From RGIG5952 sp045603485 (GTDB lineage: Bacteria; Verrucomicrobiota; Kiritimatiellia; RFP12; JAAYLN01), in the NCBI GenBank assembly GCA_045603485.1, contig JAZUMF010000123.1:1-22877 (forward strand): a stretch of 22,877 nucleotides of DNA. Direction: 5' to 3'. The notes beneath the pieces are model-generated. The model saw only the letters and a program-made list of their open reading frames with translations, was not told the origin of the DNA and searched no databases. The translations under genes and the position numbers were made by a program. Shown piece by piece: positions 1-6,620 of this stretch; the first letter of the stretch is position 1, and every line of letters starts with the position of its first letter.

Positions 1-215
1 GGGCACCCCCCGCTAACATTCCTCCCAATATCATTTTAACAATCAATCGCATTAGTTCTCACTAGTGCTAGATTTCCATTTTCCTTTTCACATCATCCAA
101 AATATTTTTTTCACTTTCGCTATTGACGCAATACATATTTGCTCCTCTGCGATAAAACTTTCATTTTGGGGGACAGTCCTTTTTGTTTCCCTCCACCCAG
201 ACGCATAACTCATCA

Positions 216-245
216 TTGACTAGGTATCACTTGATAATGTATAAT
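216..245 (+). promoter_or_regulatory. Sigma70-type promoter upstream of the small membrane-protein genes
   Basis: TTGACT at 216-221 and TATAAT at 240-245 are separated by 18 bases, one mismatch from consensus. Transcription would start near 252 and lead into the 307-513 and 510-989 reading frames. In bases 1-215 I see no gene, repeat or RNA structure that I can support. Confidence 0.6.
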
Positions 246-306
246 CAACTCGCAATTGGCAAAAGGGACACATCGCGTGTCTCACTTTTGGGGTAGGGTT
301 CAGAAC

Positions 307-513
307 ATGGGTAAATCGCAAGACAAACTGAAGGAAATGAGGCAGTTGTGGCTTTCGGATAAAATGGTAGCTACATCCGAAGAGCCGCTTGAACCGAGGT
401 GCGTTTGCAGAAGGTGTTTCGACGGCTTGCGCGACGCGGCGGAGGCATGGCTTCTGCATCGCAGCGGGGTAATGCCGTTGATTCTAAACATATTCGGAGG
501 GCGGTTAACATGA
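307..513 (+). CDS. Short ORF, possible leader gene coupled to the membrane protein
   Basis: A 68-residue reading frame from the ATG at 307 whose TGA (511-513) overlaps the ATG (510-512) of the next gene as ATGA, the classical arrangement for translational coupling. It lies just downstream of a good promoter. The product has a Cys-rich stretch (CVCRRC) and a C-terminal hydrophobic stretch, but I recognise no family. The ribosome binding site before 307 is weak. The frame can be extended upstream to a TTG at 256. It may be a real small gene or only a decayed leader; the overlap is the main evidence. Confidence 0.35.
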   Translation: MGKSQDKLKEMRQLWLSDKMVATSEEPLEPRCVCRRCFDGLRDAAEAWLLHRSGVMPLILNIFGGRLT

Positions 514-989
514 AGGTAAAGGCATACTTGGGGATTGCGTTGAGAACTCTGCTCATCCTTTTGTCCGTATATGTAATCCTCTACACCGTCAGGTTCTTCA
601 AGGCGAACCACAGAAGGTGGCGCGAGACTAGGTTCGTCAAGGTGTCGGAACTGCCCGAGGAGGTTCGTTCACGCGTGGAATTGTGGGGCGATCCGCCTGA
701 AAGCATTGAAGTCCTCGCCATGCATCAGGACATTGACGGCGATGGGATTGCCGAATTGATTGTGGATCACTGCCCGTATGAAAGAGGTGCCGCAAATTGG
801 TGGTACGCCATCTGGAAGAAGCAGCCCTCCGGCATTTATCACGAACTTGGGAGTTTCTGCGCAGATTTCTACTTGTTCATCCCCAGCTTGCGTATATACG
901 GGAATCCGGGAATACTGTGCGACCACGGGACGATCGAATGGGTGCCTTGGAAGGACGGGAAATATGACTGTCGCGGCCCGGTGATTTAG
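510..989 (+). CDS. Small single-pass membrane protein with one DxDGDG calcium-loop-like motif
   Basis: 159 residues starting at the ATG at 510. This start was chosen because GGAGG lies at 496-500, ten bases upstream, although the frame is open back to 399. Residues about 6-30 form one hydrophobic helix, followed by a basic KANHRRWRETR stretch, predicting an N-terminal anchor. The soluble part contains DIDGDGIAELIVD near residue 70, the calcium-binding loop type of EF-hand/FG-GAP repeats, here in one copy, then an aromatic-rich region with several Cys. No specific family is recognised. Its 3' end abuts the broken end of the Bro-N remnant on the other strand, so this is probably the border of an insertion or deletion. 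Confidence 0.65.
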   Translation: MKVKAYLGIALRTLLILLSVYVILYTVRFFKANHRRWRETRFVKVSELPEEVRSRVELWGDPPESIEVLAMHQDIDGDGIAELIVDHCPYERGAANWWYAIWKKQPSGIYHELGSFCADFYLFIPSLRIYGNPGILCDHGTIEWVPWKDGKYDCRGPVI

Positions 990-1403
990 TGTCTTATCCG
1001 CAAGTCTGTAATCCGCCAGCGCCTGCTGGATGGAAAGTTCCGGATTCTGCATTTGGTCAATCCGTTCCGCCGCGACCTTGGCCATCCACATTTTGAACAG
1101 CTCGGCCTTGGGCGAGGGAATCGACTGTATGACACGAAACATCTGCTCGGCGGTCGCCACATCAGTTTTGTAGTACTTGCCGTCAGCGGCTCGCAATTTC
1201 AGTTGGTTACAATTTGTAACCGACTGGTTTCCTTCTTTTTTCAATCGGTTTTTAAGCACTTTCCAGTAATTAGCCGGATTGACGCTTTCGGTCAACACCG
1301 CCACCACATCGACAATGGAGAAGTACCAAATCTCCGCCTCGTCATCCCAAGCGGAGCGAATCTTTCAATCTCCGAAAATTTTTATTATTTCTTGCTTGGA
1401 CAT
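990..1403 (-). pseudogene. Bro-N antirepressor-like protein, broken remnant
   Basis: From the ATG at 1403 (preceded by GGAG) the translation begins MSKQEIIKIFGD, meets a TGA at 1367-1365, and continues in the same frame with KIRSAWDDEAEIWYFSIVDV, VAVLTESVNPANYW, a TDVATAEQMFRVIQSIPSPKAE block and IDQMQNPEL. These are hallmark segments of the BRO family N-terminal DNA-binding domain found in phage and mobile-element antirepressors. Similarity ends at about ALADYRL (near 1002). The frame then runs on to 669 antisense to the membrane protein gene, which is not family sequence. Full members normally have a further helical C-terminal part. The gene thus has a nonsense mutation at codon 13 and a lost 3' end. 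A downstream in-frame start could still make a short N-terminally truncated protein, but I consider it dead. Confidence 0.75.
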
Positions 1404-1431
1404 CTCAACAACTCCTAATTATTCAACTTAG

Positions 1432-1566
1432 CTATTTGTTGTTTCTTTCGCGCATTTCAAGGTGCGTAGCGACTTCTGTTATTTCAGCGACGAACGAAAC
1501 CATTCTGTCGCTCAATGTGTACCGAGGGCAGTTTGCCTTTATCCAATCTGTTTCACGTTTTCTCAT
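1432..1566 (-). CDS. 44-residue small protein upstream of the Bro-N gene
   Basis: A short frame beginning MRKRETDWIKANCPRYTLSD and ending MRERNNK. It has a textbook initiation region: AAGGAG at 1577-1572, five bases before the ATG at 1566, and an extended -10 (TGGTATAAT) about 25 bases further upstream. It sits 28 bases before the Bro-N start, in the same direction, so the two probably formed a bicistronic unit. The product is charged, with a predicted helix at the C-terminal half. I do not recognise a family. The two-gene layout resembles small regulator plus antirepressor or toxin-antitoxin units, but that is inference. Confidence 0.55.
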   Translation of the reverse strand: MRKRETDWIKANCPRYTLSDRMVSFVAEITEVATHLEMRERNNK

Positions 1567-1591
1567 CTTCACTCCTTGCGCTCACATTGAA

Positions 1592-1600
1592 ATTATACCA
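1592..1600 (-). promoter_or_regulatory. Extended -10 promoter of the 44-residue gene
   Basis: On the minus strand the sequence reads TGGTATAAT (1600 down to 1592), a perfect TATAAT with the TGn extension. A weak TTGAAA lies 15 bases further upstream. The same TGGTATAAT core precedes the subunit M gene and the chimeric remnant near 14.3-14.7 kb. Confidence 0.55.
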
Positions 1601-1631
1601 TACTGCTGCGCTTTTCAAACGCAATCTGCCG

Positions 1632-1838
1632 TCAAACTTCATCCGTCACCCTTCGCAGCTCCTCGCGGATGCGATCGGCCTCTTCCTCGTCACTATGCAT
1701 GACGGCATACTCAAGAGATGCGCCTGGCCCGCCGTAGCGCACGCGCGAAGGCGGCTCAAGTCGCTTGATTGCCTCTATCGTACTTGTCCTCCGTAGCGCG
1801 CTGCGCGAATGAGGATCGTCTCTCTGCGGCATCGCCAT
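1632..1838 (-). CDS. Doubtful 68-residue ORF containing the palindromic repeats
   Basis: ATG at 1838, TGA at 1632. The C-terminal half (SLEYAVMHSDEEEADRIREE) looks like an acidic amphipathic helix and could be the tail of a real protein. The N-terminal half, however, is largely encoded by two copies of a short palindromic repeat. No ribosome binding site or family match is evident. It may be a gene remnant invaded by the repeats or a chance frame. Confidence 0.2.
   Translation of the reverse strand: MAMPQRDDPHSRSALRRTSTIEAIKRLEPPSRVRYGGPGASLEYAVMHSDEEEADRIREELRRVTDEV
1730..1754. repeat. REP-like palindromic repeat, copy 1
   Basis: The plus strand reads CGCCGTAGCGC, then ACGCGCGAAGGCGG. The outer arms CCGCC/GGCGG and the inner GCGC/GCGC can pair with a short loop. 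The sequence is closely matched by copy 2 at 1788-1814, so this is a dispersed family rather than a single chance hairpin. The layout CCTCCGTAGC...GCGAAGGAGG resembles extragenic repeats I recall from Verrucomicrobiota genomes; that resemblance is from memory. Confidence 0.5.
1788..1814. repeat. REP-like palindromic repeat, copy 2
   Basis: The plus strand reads TCCTCCGTAGCGCG then CTGCGCGAATGAGG. It aligns with copy 1 over about 25 bases with a few changes, all consistent with one hairpin family. The two copies lie about 58 bases apart in the same orientation. Confidence 0.5.
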
Positions 1839-1963
1839 AGTCGCTATTTCACCATTTCTACTCCACCAATGGGGAGTGTCCTATTAGTAGTATCCTTACC
1901 GCGTACAGTGCCATTGTCTTACTCCGTCGGATTGCGATCAAGTGGCGGTCGCGTATAGCCCAC

Positions 1964-3403
1964 TCAGTCGACGATTTTCCATACTCCGCGCGTGCCACCT
2001 TTACGCCAGATGCGCCCAGAGGCCTTAAGTCGCGTCAAGGCTCGCTCGATTGTGCGCGTCGTCACATTGGCAATCTTTGCAATCCTTGCCGCAGACATCT
2101 TGGCGTCATCACGCAGGCACTTCATGATGACTTGATCAAGATTTGAGTCTCCTGCGTTGACATTGCCGACAAGATTACCGACATTACCGACAGAATTACC
2201 GACATTACCGACAGATGTTACACCTTCGTGCGTAAAGCTCTCACCACGCCGCTTAAAACTGATGGCTACGGTGCTTCCGCCAATAGTGATCAGAGGCGCG
2301 GGAACGCCCGCCTTTGCACAACGGGCGAAGATTCGCGGCAATCCCGTCCCCCACTTCTCGATCATTCCCATCTTGTGAAAAATGTCAGCCAGGACAGGAT
2401 TGCGCAACTTGCTCTTGCCGGATACCATTTCATCCTTCGTGAGTCCGTCAAACAGAGCACCTGGCGAAACCACTTCCACGCGTCCGGGCGACACTGAAAC
2501 TTGCACGTATGCATGTTGTCTGTAATCCCTATGGGCAACGGCGTTGACAATAGCCTCTCGCAATGCCTCTGGTGGAAGCTCGTAGGAATCCTTTCGATAC
2601 AGGCCTTCAATCTTCGCCCCGCGCCGTATCGAACGCAACAAGAATTTGTACGATTCCTCCACTTGGTCGATGAGAGATCCAGAATATTCCTGGCGGTCAA
2701 TGAACTCCGTCCGCTCGTCATCGACAAACACCGCGCACTGAACTCGGGCGAAATGATCGTTGTTTGTTGACAGCCATTGAAAAGCGACGGACGGATGCCA
2801 TTTGCCACCGATCTTTTTAACAACGCCCCATCCTTCAAGCATGTTCGGCGTGACCTTGATCCGCTCGCCGGAGTTTTCCGCATGCGCGGATGTGATTCGC
2901 CGGCACAACTTCATCATTGCCCCTTCAGACACAATTTCTTCATCTCGTATGACGGCATCGTATGTGCGATTTCCACCACGCAGGATCAAGTCTTCAACTT
3001 GCTCACGTTCCGCCTTGCGGGTAGTCGCCCCGACGCGAACATAGACGCCATCCAACCCCTCCGCCTTGATATGGTACGGCGTATTGCGTCCCGGATAGAT
3101 ATCGACGACAAGCACCGTCTTCCCTCCTATAGTTTCGCGGGAGAATGATGGGACAATGGCCGGAGCACATGCAGATGATATCGCGGAAGCAAGGCCATCC
3201 TCCATTTTCCGTAGTTTGCCATCCGGCACGCCGACGACATCAAGCGCTTTGTCGTCAATTCCGAAGACGACGCTGCCGCCCAAGCCGTTCGCAAACGCGA
3301 CAACCGTTTTCAAGTACCGCTTGTCGTGCAAGTTTTCCTTGTATTCCACATCCTGCAATTTGTCACGGTGCATGGCGTTCTGCTTCTGGTCTCTATCTAG
3401 CAT
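1964..3403 (-). CDS. AlbA_2 / RecG-like ATP-binding transcriptional regulator (copy A)
   Basis: 479 residues. The N-terminal AlbA_2 (Schlafen AAA_4-like) domain spans about 13-140, with the EYKEN entry motif, VVAFANGLGGSVVFGID and YVRVGATT. A HATPase_c_4-like domain follows, with LREAIVNAVAHRDY at 281-294, VVSPGALFDGL near 311-321 and EKWGTGLPRI at 349-358. A linker with SVGNVGN repeats (397-416) leads to a C-terminal winged helix (about 423-479). Members are usually described as putative DNA-binding regulators and often accompany restriction or defence genes; activity in this case is unproven. It starts 29 bases after the end of the helical-protein gene, so it is likely the last gene of the long minus-strand operon. 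No clear ribosome binding site precedes 3403; a second Met lies at 3373. It is a paralogue of the protein at 11667-13127. Confidence 0.85.
   Translation of the reverse strand: MLDRDQKQNAMHRDKLQDVEYKENLHDKRYLKTVVAFANGLGGSVVFGIDDKALDVVGVPDGKLRKMEDGLASAISSACAPAIVPSFSRETIGGKTVLVVDIYPGRNTPYHIKAEGLDGVYVRVGATTRKAEREQVEDLILRGGNRTYDAVIRDEEIVSEGAMMKLCRRITSAHAENSGERIKVTPNMLEGWGVVKKIGGKWHPSVAFQWLSTNNDHFARVQCAVFVDDERTEFIDRQEYSGSLIDQVEESYKFLLRSIRRGAKIEGLYRKDSYELPPEALREAIVNAVAHRDYRQHAYVQVSVSPGRVEVVSPGALFDGLTKDEMVSGKSKLRNPVLADIFHKMGMIEKWGTGLPRIFARCAKAGVPAPLITIGGSTVAISFKRRGESFTHEGVTSVGNVGNSVGNVGNLVGNVNAGDSNLDQVIMKCLRDDAKMSAARIAKIANVTTRTIERALTRLKASGRIWRKGGTRGVWKIVD
2174..2215 (-). repeat. Two perfect 21-bp tandem repeats coding SVGNVGN
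   Basis: Two adjacent identical 21-base units (2174-2194 and 2195-2215) plus a decayed third at about 2160-2173, built on ATTACCGAC steps on the plus strand. Each unit encodes seven residues (SVGNVGN), so copy number changes would leave the frame intact. They form the linker between the ATPase-like domain and the winged helix. Confidence 0.8.
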
Positions 3404-3432
3404 GGTTTCGTTCTTGGCTTACACTGCAAATT

Positions 3433-4284
3433 CTATTGAAAAATGTTACCAGAGGCTGCCATGATAAATTGCTTCAATTCGGTTATTCTTTTTATCAAAG
3501 CTTCACATCCCTTGACCATTAGGACGATTTTCTCCAGACTTGCCAACAATCCACCAAGCACCGTCTTGTTTTGCTTCTTCGCTTGCAACTGCTCTTTTAT
3601 CTCGGTAAGGATGTCGTCTATTTCCTTAAGATGCTCTTGGGCGAGTCCGTTTTCCCTTGCCGTATCCAACAATCCCTTCTCTAGTTCGGAGAAACGCCTA
3701 TCGTCAAAATAGTTGTTTTGAGTTGCAGTAACCATCGCGTTGTCATTCGCTATGACGACTTGCCCTCCATTGTTCTGGATGTTGTACGACCGTTCAGAGT
3801 CAATCTTGATGTTCATGGTTATGGAGTGAAGATAGAGGTTGAGATCGTCGATGAAACGCTGGGCTATTGCATGGATAAACGCTTCAACGGATGCTTGGTA
3901 ATTTCCAATACTTCCTGTAGAATCGTACGCTCGCCCAATTGCAAATATGGCTCCAAATGCTTCTTTGTCATTATTCGTGTTCAAGCATTTCCGAATTATA
4001 TAGTTTAGCTGTGCAAGCTCTTCGTCAGTCTTGTATGGGAATTTGAACTGAACCTTGCCAAAGCCATTGGCGACGGATTGAATGTCCGAGTCCAACTCCG
4101 CTTCGGAAATCGGCAAGTTGCAGCTACGAACATAGTCGGCGAGGATTGGGGTGCCGTCGACATAGTCCATGAATTGCCGCAGCGTTCCAACGGCATCGCG
4201 GAATTGCATCCCCATAACCCGCCCTGCGCGGGTGCGGAATTCAAAGTCTATCGTGCGCAACTCTTTGTCTGTTAGGCTAATCAT
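3433..4284 (-). CDS. Unassigned helical protein with Asn/Gln/Gly-rich linker, putative defence component
   Basis: 283 residues from the ATG at 4284, whose first bases overlap the TGA of the zinc-ribbon gene as ATGA. The open frame extends 28 codons further upstream, but the coupled start is preferred. Residues 1-160 look alpha-helical. Residues 167-192 form a polar linker with YNIQNNGGQVVIANDN and ending TATQNN. Residues 195-280 are again helical, with a coiled-coil-like EIDDILTEIKEQLQAKK and a mildly hydrophobic end. Similar N/G/Q linkers occur between effector and oligomerising parts in conflict-system proteins, but I cannot name a family. The coupling implies that it works with the zinc-ribbon protein, and the position places both directly after the ABC-3C ATPase. 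The function is unknown. Confidence 0.75.
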   Translation of the reverse strand: MISLTDKELRTIDFEFRTRAGRVMGMQFRDAVGTLRQFMDYVDGTPILADYVRSCNLPISEAELDSDIQSVANGFGKVQFKFPYKTDEELAQLNYIIRKCLNTNNDKEAFGAIFAIGRAYDSTGSIGNYQASVEAFIHAIAQRFIDDLNLYLHSITMNIKIDSERSYNIQNNGGQVVIANDNAMVTATQNNYFDDRRFSELEKGLLDTARENGLAQEHLKEIDDILTEIKEQLQAKKQNKTVLGGLLASLEKIVLMVKGCEALIKRITELKQFIMAASGNIFQ

Positions 4285-4724
4285 GTAGTTTCTCCGCAGA
4301 ATGGACAGTAGGAGCCGGTGAAATTCGTCAACGGATGGACACGGAATGGCCGTCCGCAAAAACGGCATTCAACTTTTTCAAACGAACGTATGTCCGGGAA
4401 AAGAAGGTTTTCATGCTCCTTGCTGAAATTCGTAGTGATCTTTATGGAAATGGGCGCATGGCTGTTGTGAGTGTTCAAGCATTCTAACTGCTTTTCGATT
4501 TCGCCGGCGAAATGATTCAGGACCTTGGCTTTGGCAAGTTCCATTACGGATTTTGGGATATACGATTCGCTTTTTAACCCGCATGAGGGACACCAGAACT
4601 CATAAGTGTCATCCGCATTGAATTCCTCACCGCGCATTTGAAACGAATCGCGGCAAAGCGGACACTCAAAAGTCGCATAGCCGTCCTGATCAAGGGGTAG
4701 TCGGATTGTAAATTCGGTTTCCAT
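4281..4724 (-). CDS. Double Cys4 zinc-ribbon protein
   Basis: 147 residues starting METEFTIRLP at 4724. The longer frame to 4862 would overlap the ATPase gene by about 90 bases and its extra sequence looks non-coding. Two zinc-ribbon pairs are visible: C21xxC24 with C45xxC48, and C120xxC123 with C140xxC143. Between them lies a helical stretch (MELAKAKVLNHFAGEIEKQL) and a short beta-like segment (ISIKITTNF). This suggests a nucleic-acid or protein adaptor, not an enzyme. It begins 44 bases after the DUF2326 ATPase stop and is coupled (ATGA) to the helical protein. I recognise no named family. Confidence 0.75.
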   Translation of the reverse strand: METEFTIRLPLDQDGYATFECPLCRDSFQMRGEEFNADDTYEFWCPSCGLKSESYIPKSVMELAKAKVLNHFAGEIEKQLECLNTHNSHAPISIKITTNFSKEHENLLFPDIRSFEKVECRFCGRPFRVHPLTNFTGSYCPFCGETT

Positions 4725-4768
4725 GCGTGTATAAACAATTCGCGCGTTTTTCCCAAATGCAGATGGAA

Positions 4769-6406
4769 TTATGCATCTTTCTTCTTGCTCCAGCTCTTTC
4801 CAAACAAAGCCCCTTGGTCGTCGGAAAGGCGAAGAACGGCAAATCTTTCCAGCGTGTCGCAAGTTTGCTTGTCATACGAATCGGCTTTGTCCAAAGCGAT
4901 GAACACCTGTTTGGGTGATTGGTCCTGATACAATTGAATGAGTTTAGACAATGGTTCGTCTCCAATGTTTTTGAATATCAAGGAGTCGTGGACCAAAAGT
5001 GGAAGTCTCGTCAACCCCATGATAGCCAGGTCCAATACAACCATGCTTTTGAAGGCCGTTCCAGTACCTTCGTCATTTATGGTCCGAAACTCGTATTTTG
5101 ACGAATTTAGAAGGATTTGAGGAGGTTCCTTTGTCCCCTCGTAAATCATTGCGTCGATCTCGGCCATCTTTGCATTAAGGGCTGTCTGAATCGAAACGAG
5201 CGTGTCAGCGCTTTTATCGTTGTATCGTTTGAGCAACACCGCGCGGTTCTCCTTCAAACGCTGTTCCTCGTCCCGTTTTTCAAGACGCTTCTCAATTGAG
5301 GAAATATCTTTTTCGTATTCCGCATATTCTTGAAGAATTTTGCGAGACACTCCTCCCAAATCTGTTTCATTCGCAAGCTCATGTTCCAGCTGACTTTTGG
5401 TCTCGCGTGTCGATTTTAGTTCTTCCGATTGAACCGCTATTTCATCTGCCACCTCCTTGGCAAGTATCTCTGCCAGTTGTCTGTGGAATGATTCGACTTC
5501 CTCCAGTCTCTTAAGTGAAATTCCGGGAAACAACTGCCCAATAACCTTGAAATCGTCAACAAAACGAATTTCGCCTTGCTTTTCTTGGGACCTCAGGCGT
5601 TCTAATTGGAATTCCAACCGACTCTCCCGTGCACGCACAACCTGTAGATCACGCTTGAGATTTGCCACGCGCATGGCTTCTTCGGCCGACTTCCCCTGCA
5701 AATCGACAGACTGGACAGCATCGTCTTGCATCCGACGCAAGTCGGCAAGCTGTTTAACAAGTTCGGCAGCTTCTTGCTTTGTCGGAACAGATGCAACATG
5801 GCCATATTTGACCCCATTACGAAAGGCGTCGAGGCTTTTTTGGGATTCTTCAGCCTCTTGCTGTGCTTCTTCAAGATCGTGGAAAAGTCCAAACGCTTTC
5901 TGTAGAAATTGAATGGCATCTGCCCCTTTTGCCTGCGGAACTGCGTCAAGTGGTCTCAGCTCATTATGATTCTCGCGGTGATATACGCGGATGAATCTGG
6001 AAACCATTCCCCTGAATGACAGCCCGGAATCTTCCAGTTCGTAGTTTTCCGCAAGAAAATCACGATACTGTTGTATTGACCATTTTTCCTTCTGGCGGTA
6101 GTCCGAATCGCAATAATCCACTTCCGTAAATGATGCGGTTCGACGTGAGAAAAAGAAGCTATTGTCCCTAAAACGGAATTCAAATTGGATTGTGTGTTCG
6201 CCGACATGTTTTACTGCATCACGAACCTTTGTCGCATAGTCATCGCCACCGAAAGCAAAATCAAGCATCATCAGAAAAGTAGATTTGCCGATGGAATTCG
6301 TTCCCGTATTTGTCCCAAGAACAACATTAAGCCCCTCGCGGAATCGGATTGGGGGACGAGGGCGTTCTAATTCCTTGAATGCGTCGCAACGGATCTCAAC
6401 CAGCAT
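4769..6406 (-). CDS. DUF2326 SMC/Rad50-like ATPase of an ABC three-component (ABC-3C) system
   Basis: 545 residues. The Walker A region is at 34-43 (TGTNSIGKST). Long coiled coils lie at about 180-275 and 305-400, around a central RFVDDFKVIGQLFPG segment. The C-terminal half-site has DEGTGTAFKSMVVLDL (445-460) followed by a Walker B-like LPLLVHDS (467-474) and a closing IALDKAD. This is the layout of DUF2326 ATPases, the ATPase of the ABC-3C conflict systems, thought to couple sensing by the coiled-coil ATPase to effector activation. The ATG at 6406 overlaps the MC6 gene by 11 bases, and its ribosome binding site AAGGAG lies inside MC6. Its neighbours, MC6 and an HNH effector, support the assignment. 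Confidence 0.85.
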   Translation of the reverse strand: MLVEIRCDAFKELERPRPPIRFREGLNVVLGTNTGTNSIGKSTFLMMLDFAFGGDDYATKVRDAVKHVGEHTIQFEFRFRDNSFFFSRRTASFTEVDYCDSDYRQKEKWSIQQYRDFLAENYELEDSGLSFRGMVSRFIRVYHRENHNELRPLDAVPQAKGADAIQFLQKAFGLFHDLEEAQQEAEESQKSLDAFRNGVKYGHVASVPTKQEAAELVKQLADLRRMQDDAVQSVDLQGKSAEEAMRVANLKRDLQVVRARESRLEFQLERLRSQEKQGEIRFVDDFKVIGQLFPGISLKRLEEVESFHRQLAEILAKEVADEIAVQSEELKSTRETKSQLEHELANETDLGGVSRKILQEYAEYEKDISSIEKRLEKRDEEQRLKENRAVLLKRYNDKSADTLVSIQTALNAKMAEIDAMIYEGTKEPPQILLNSSKYEFRTINDEGTGTAFKSMVVLDLAIMGLTRLPLLVHDSLIFKNIGDEPLSKLIQLYQDQSPKQVFIALDKADSYDKQTCDTLERFAVLRLSDDQGALFGKSWSKKKDA

Positions 6407-6620
6407 GGCAAATCTCCTTGTTTTGGTTCAGTTTCACTAGTCCAATCATGAAGAGAAAATCGAGAATCTGGAAAAAGTCAGAAGTGCTACATTCTTGTGT
6501 CTTTGAAAATCGAAACAATTCAAACAACGAAAGTCCCTCGTTGGGGATTCTTTTCACCAGTTTGCCCGCCATTGGCAAAATGCTTTCACCATAAGGGGTC
6601 ACTTTACTCGGAAATCTCAT
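6396..6620 (-). CDS. ABC-3C middle component 6-like protein
   Basis: 74 residues starting MRFPSKVTPYGESILPMAGK at 6620. The open frame runs back to 6719, but that part only shadows the HNH gene. The PSKVT.Y.ESILP opening and the short winged-helix-like ILDFLFMIGLVKLN end match the small middle component 6 (MC6) of ABC-3C systems, which typically lies between effector and DUF2326 ATPase. It overlaps the upstream HNH gene by 17 bases and the downstream ATPase by 11, so the three are translated as one block. In the proposed scheme it bridges effector and ATPase. Confidence 0.8.
   Translation of the reverse strand: MRFPSKVTPYGESILPMAGKLVKRIPNEGLSLFELFRFSKTQECSTSDFFQILDFLFMIGLVKLNQNKEICHAG

Noticed and set aside
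669..989. C-terminal extension of the Bro-N frame, antisense to the membrane protein gene
   Set aside because: The frame stays open by chance. The sequence after ALADYRL no longer resembles the family, and the plus strand has the better gene with its own ribosome binding site.
1365..1367. Reassignment of TGA or TAA as sense codons, suggested by stops inside the Bro-N and DUF2341 genes
   Set aside because: The two stops are different codons, and large intact genes here end normally at TGA or TAA. The Bro-N gene is also truncated, so ordinary pseudogenes are the simpler explanation.
2362..2883. A 173-codon minus-strand frame inside AlbA_2 copy A that could suggest a frameshifted or overlapping gene
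   Set aside because: The main frame is continuous with all expected motifs through this region, and the alternative frame shows no domain.
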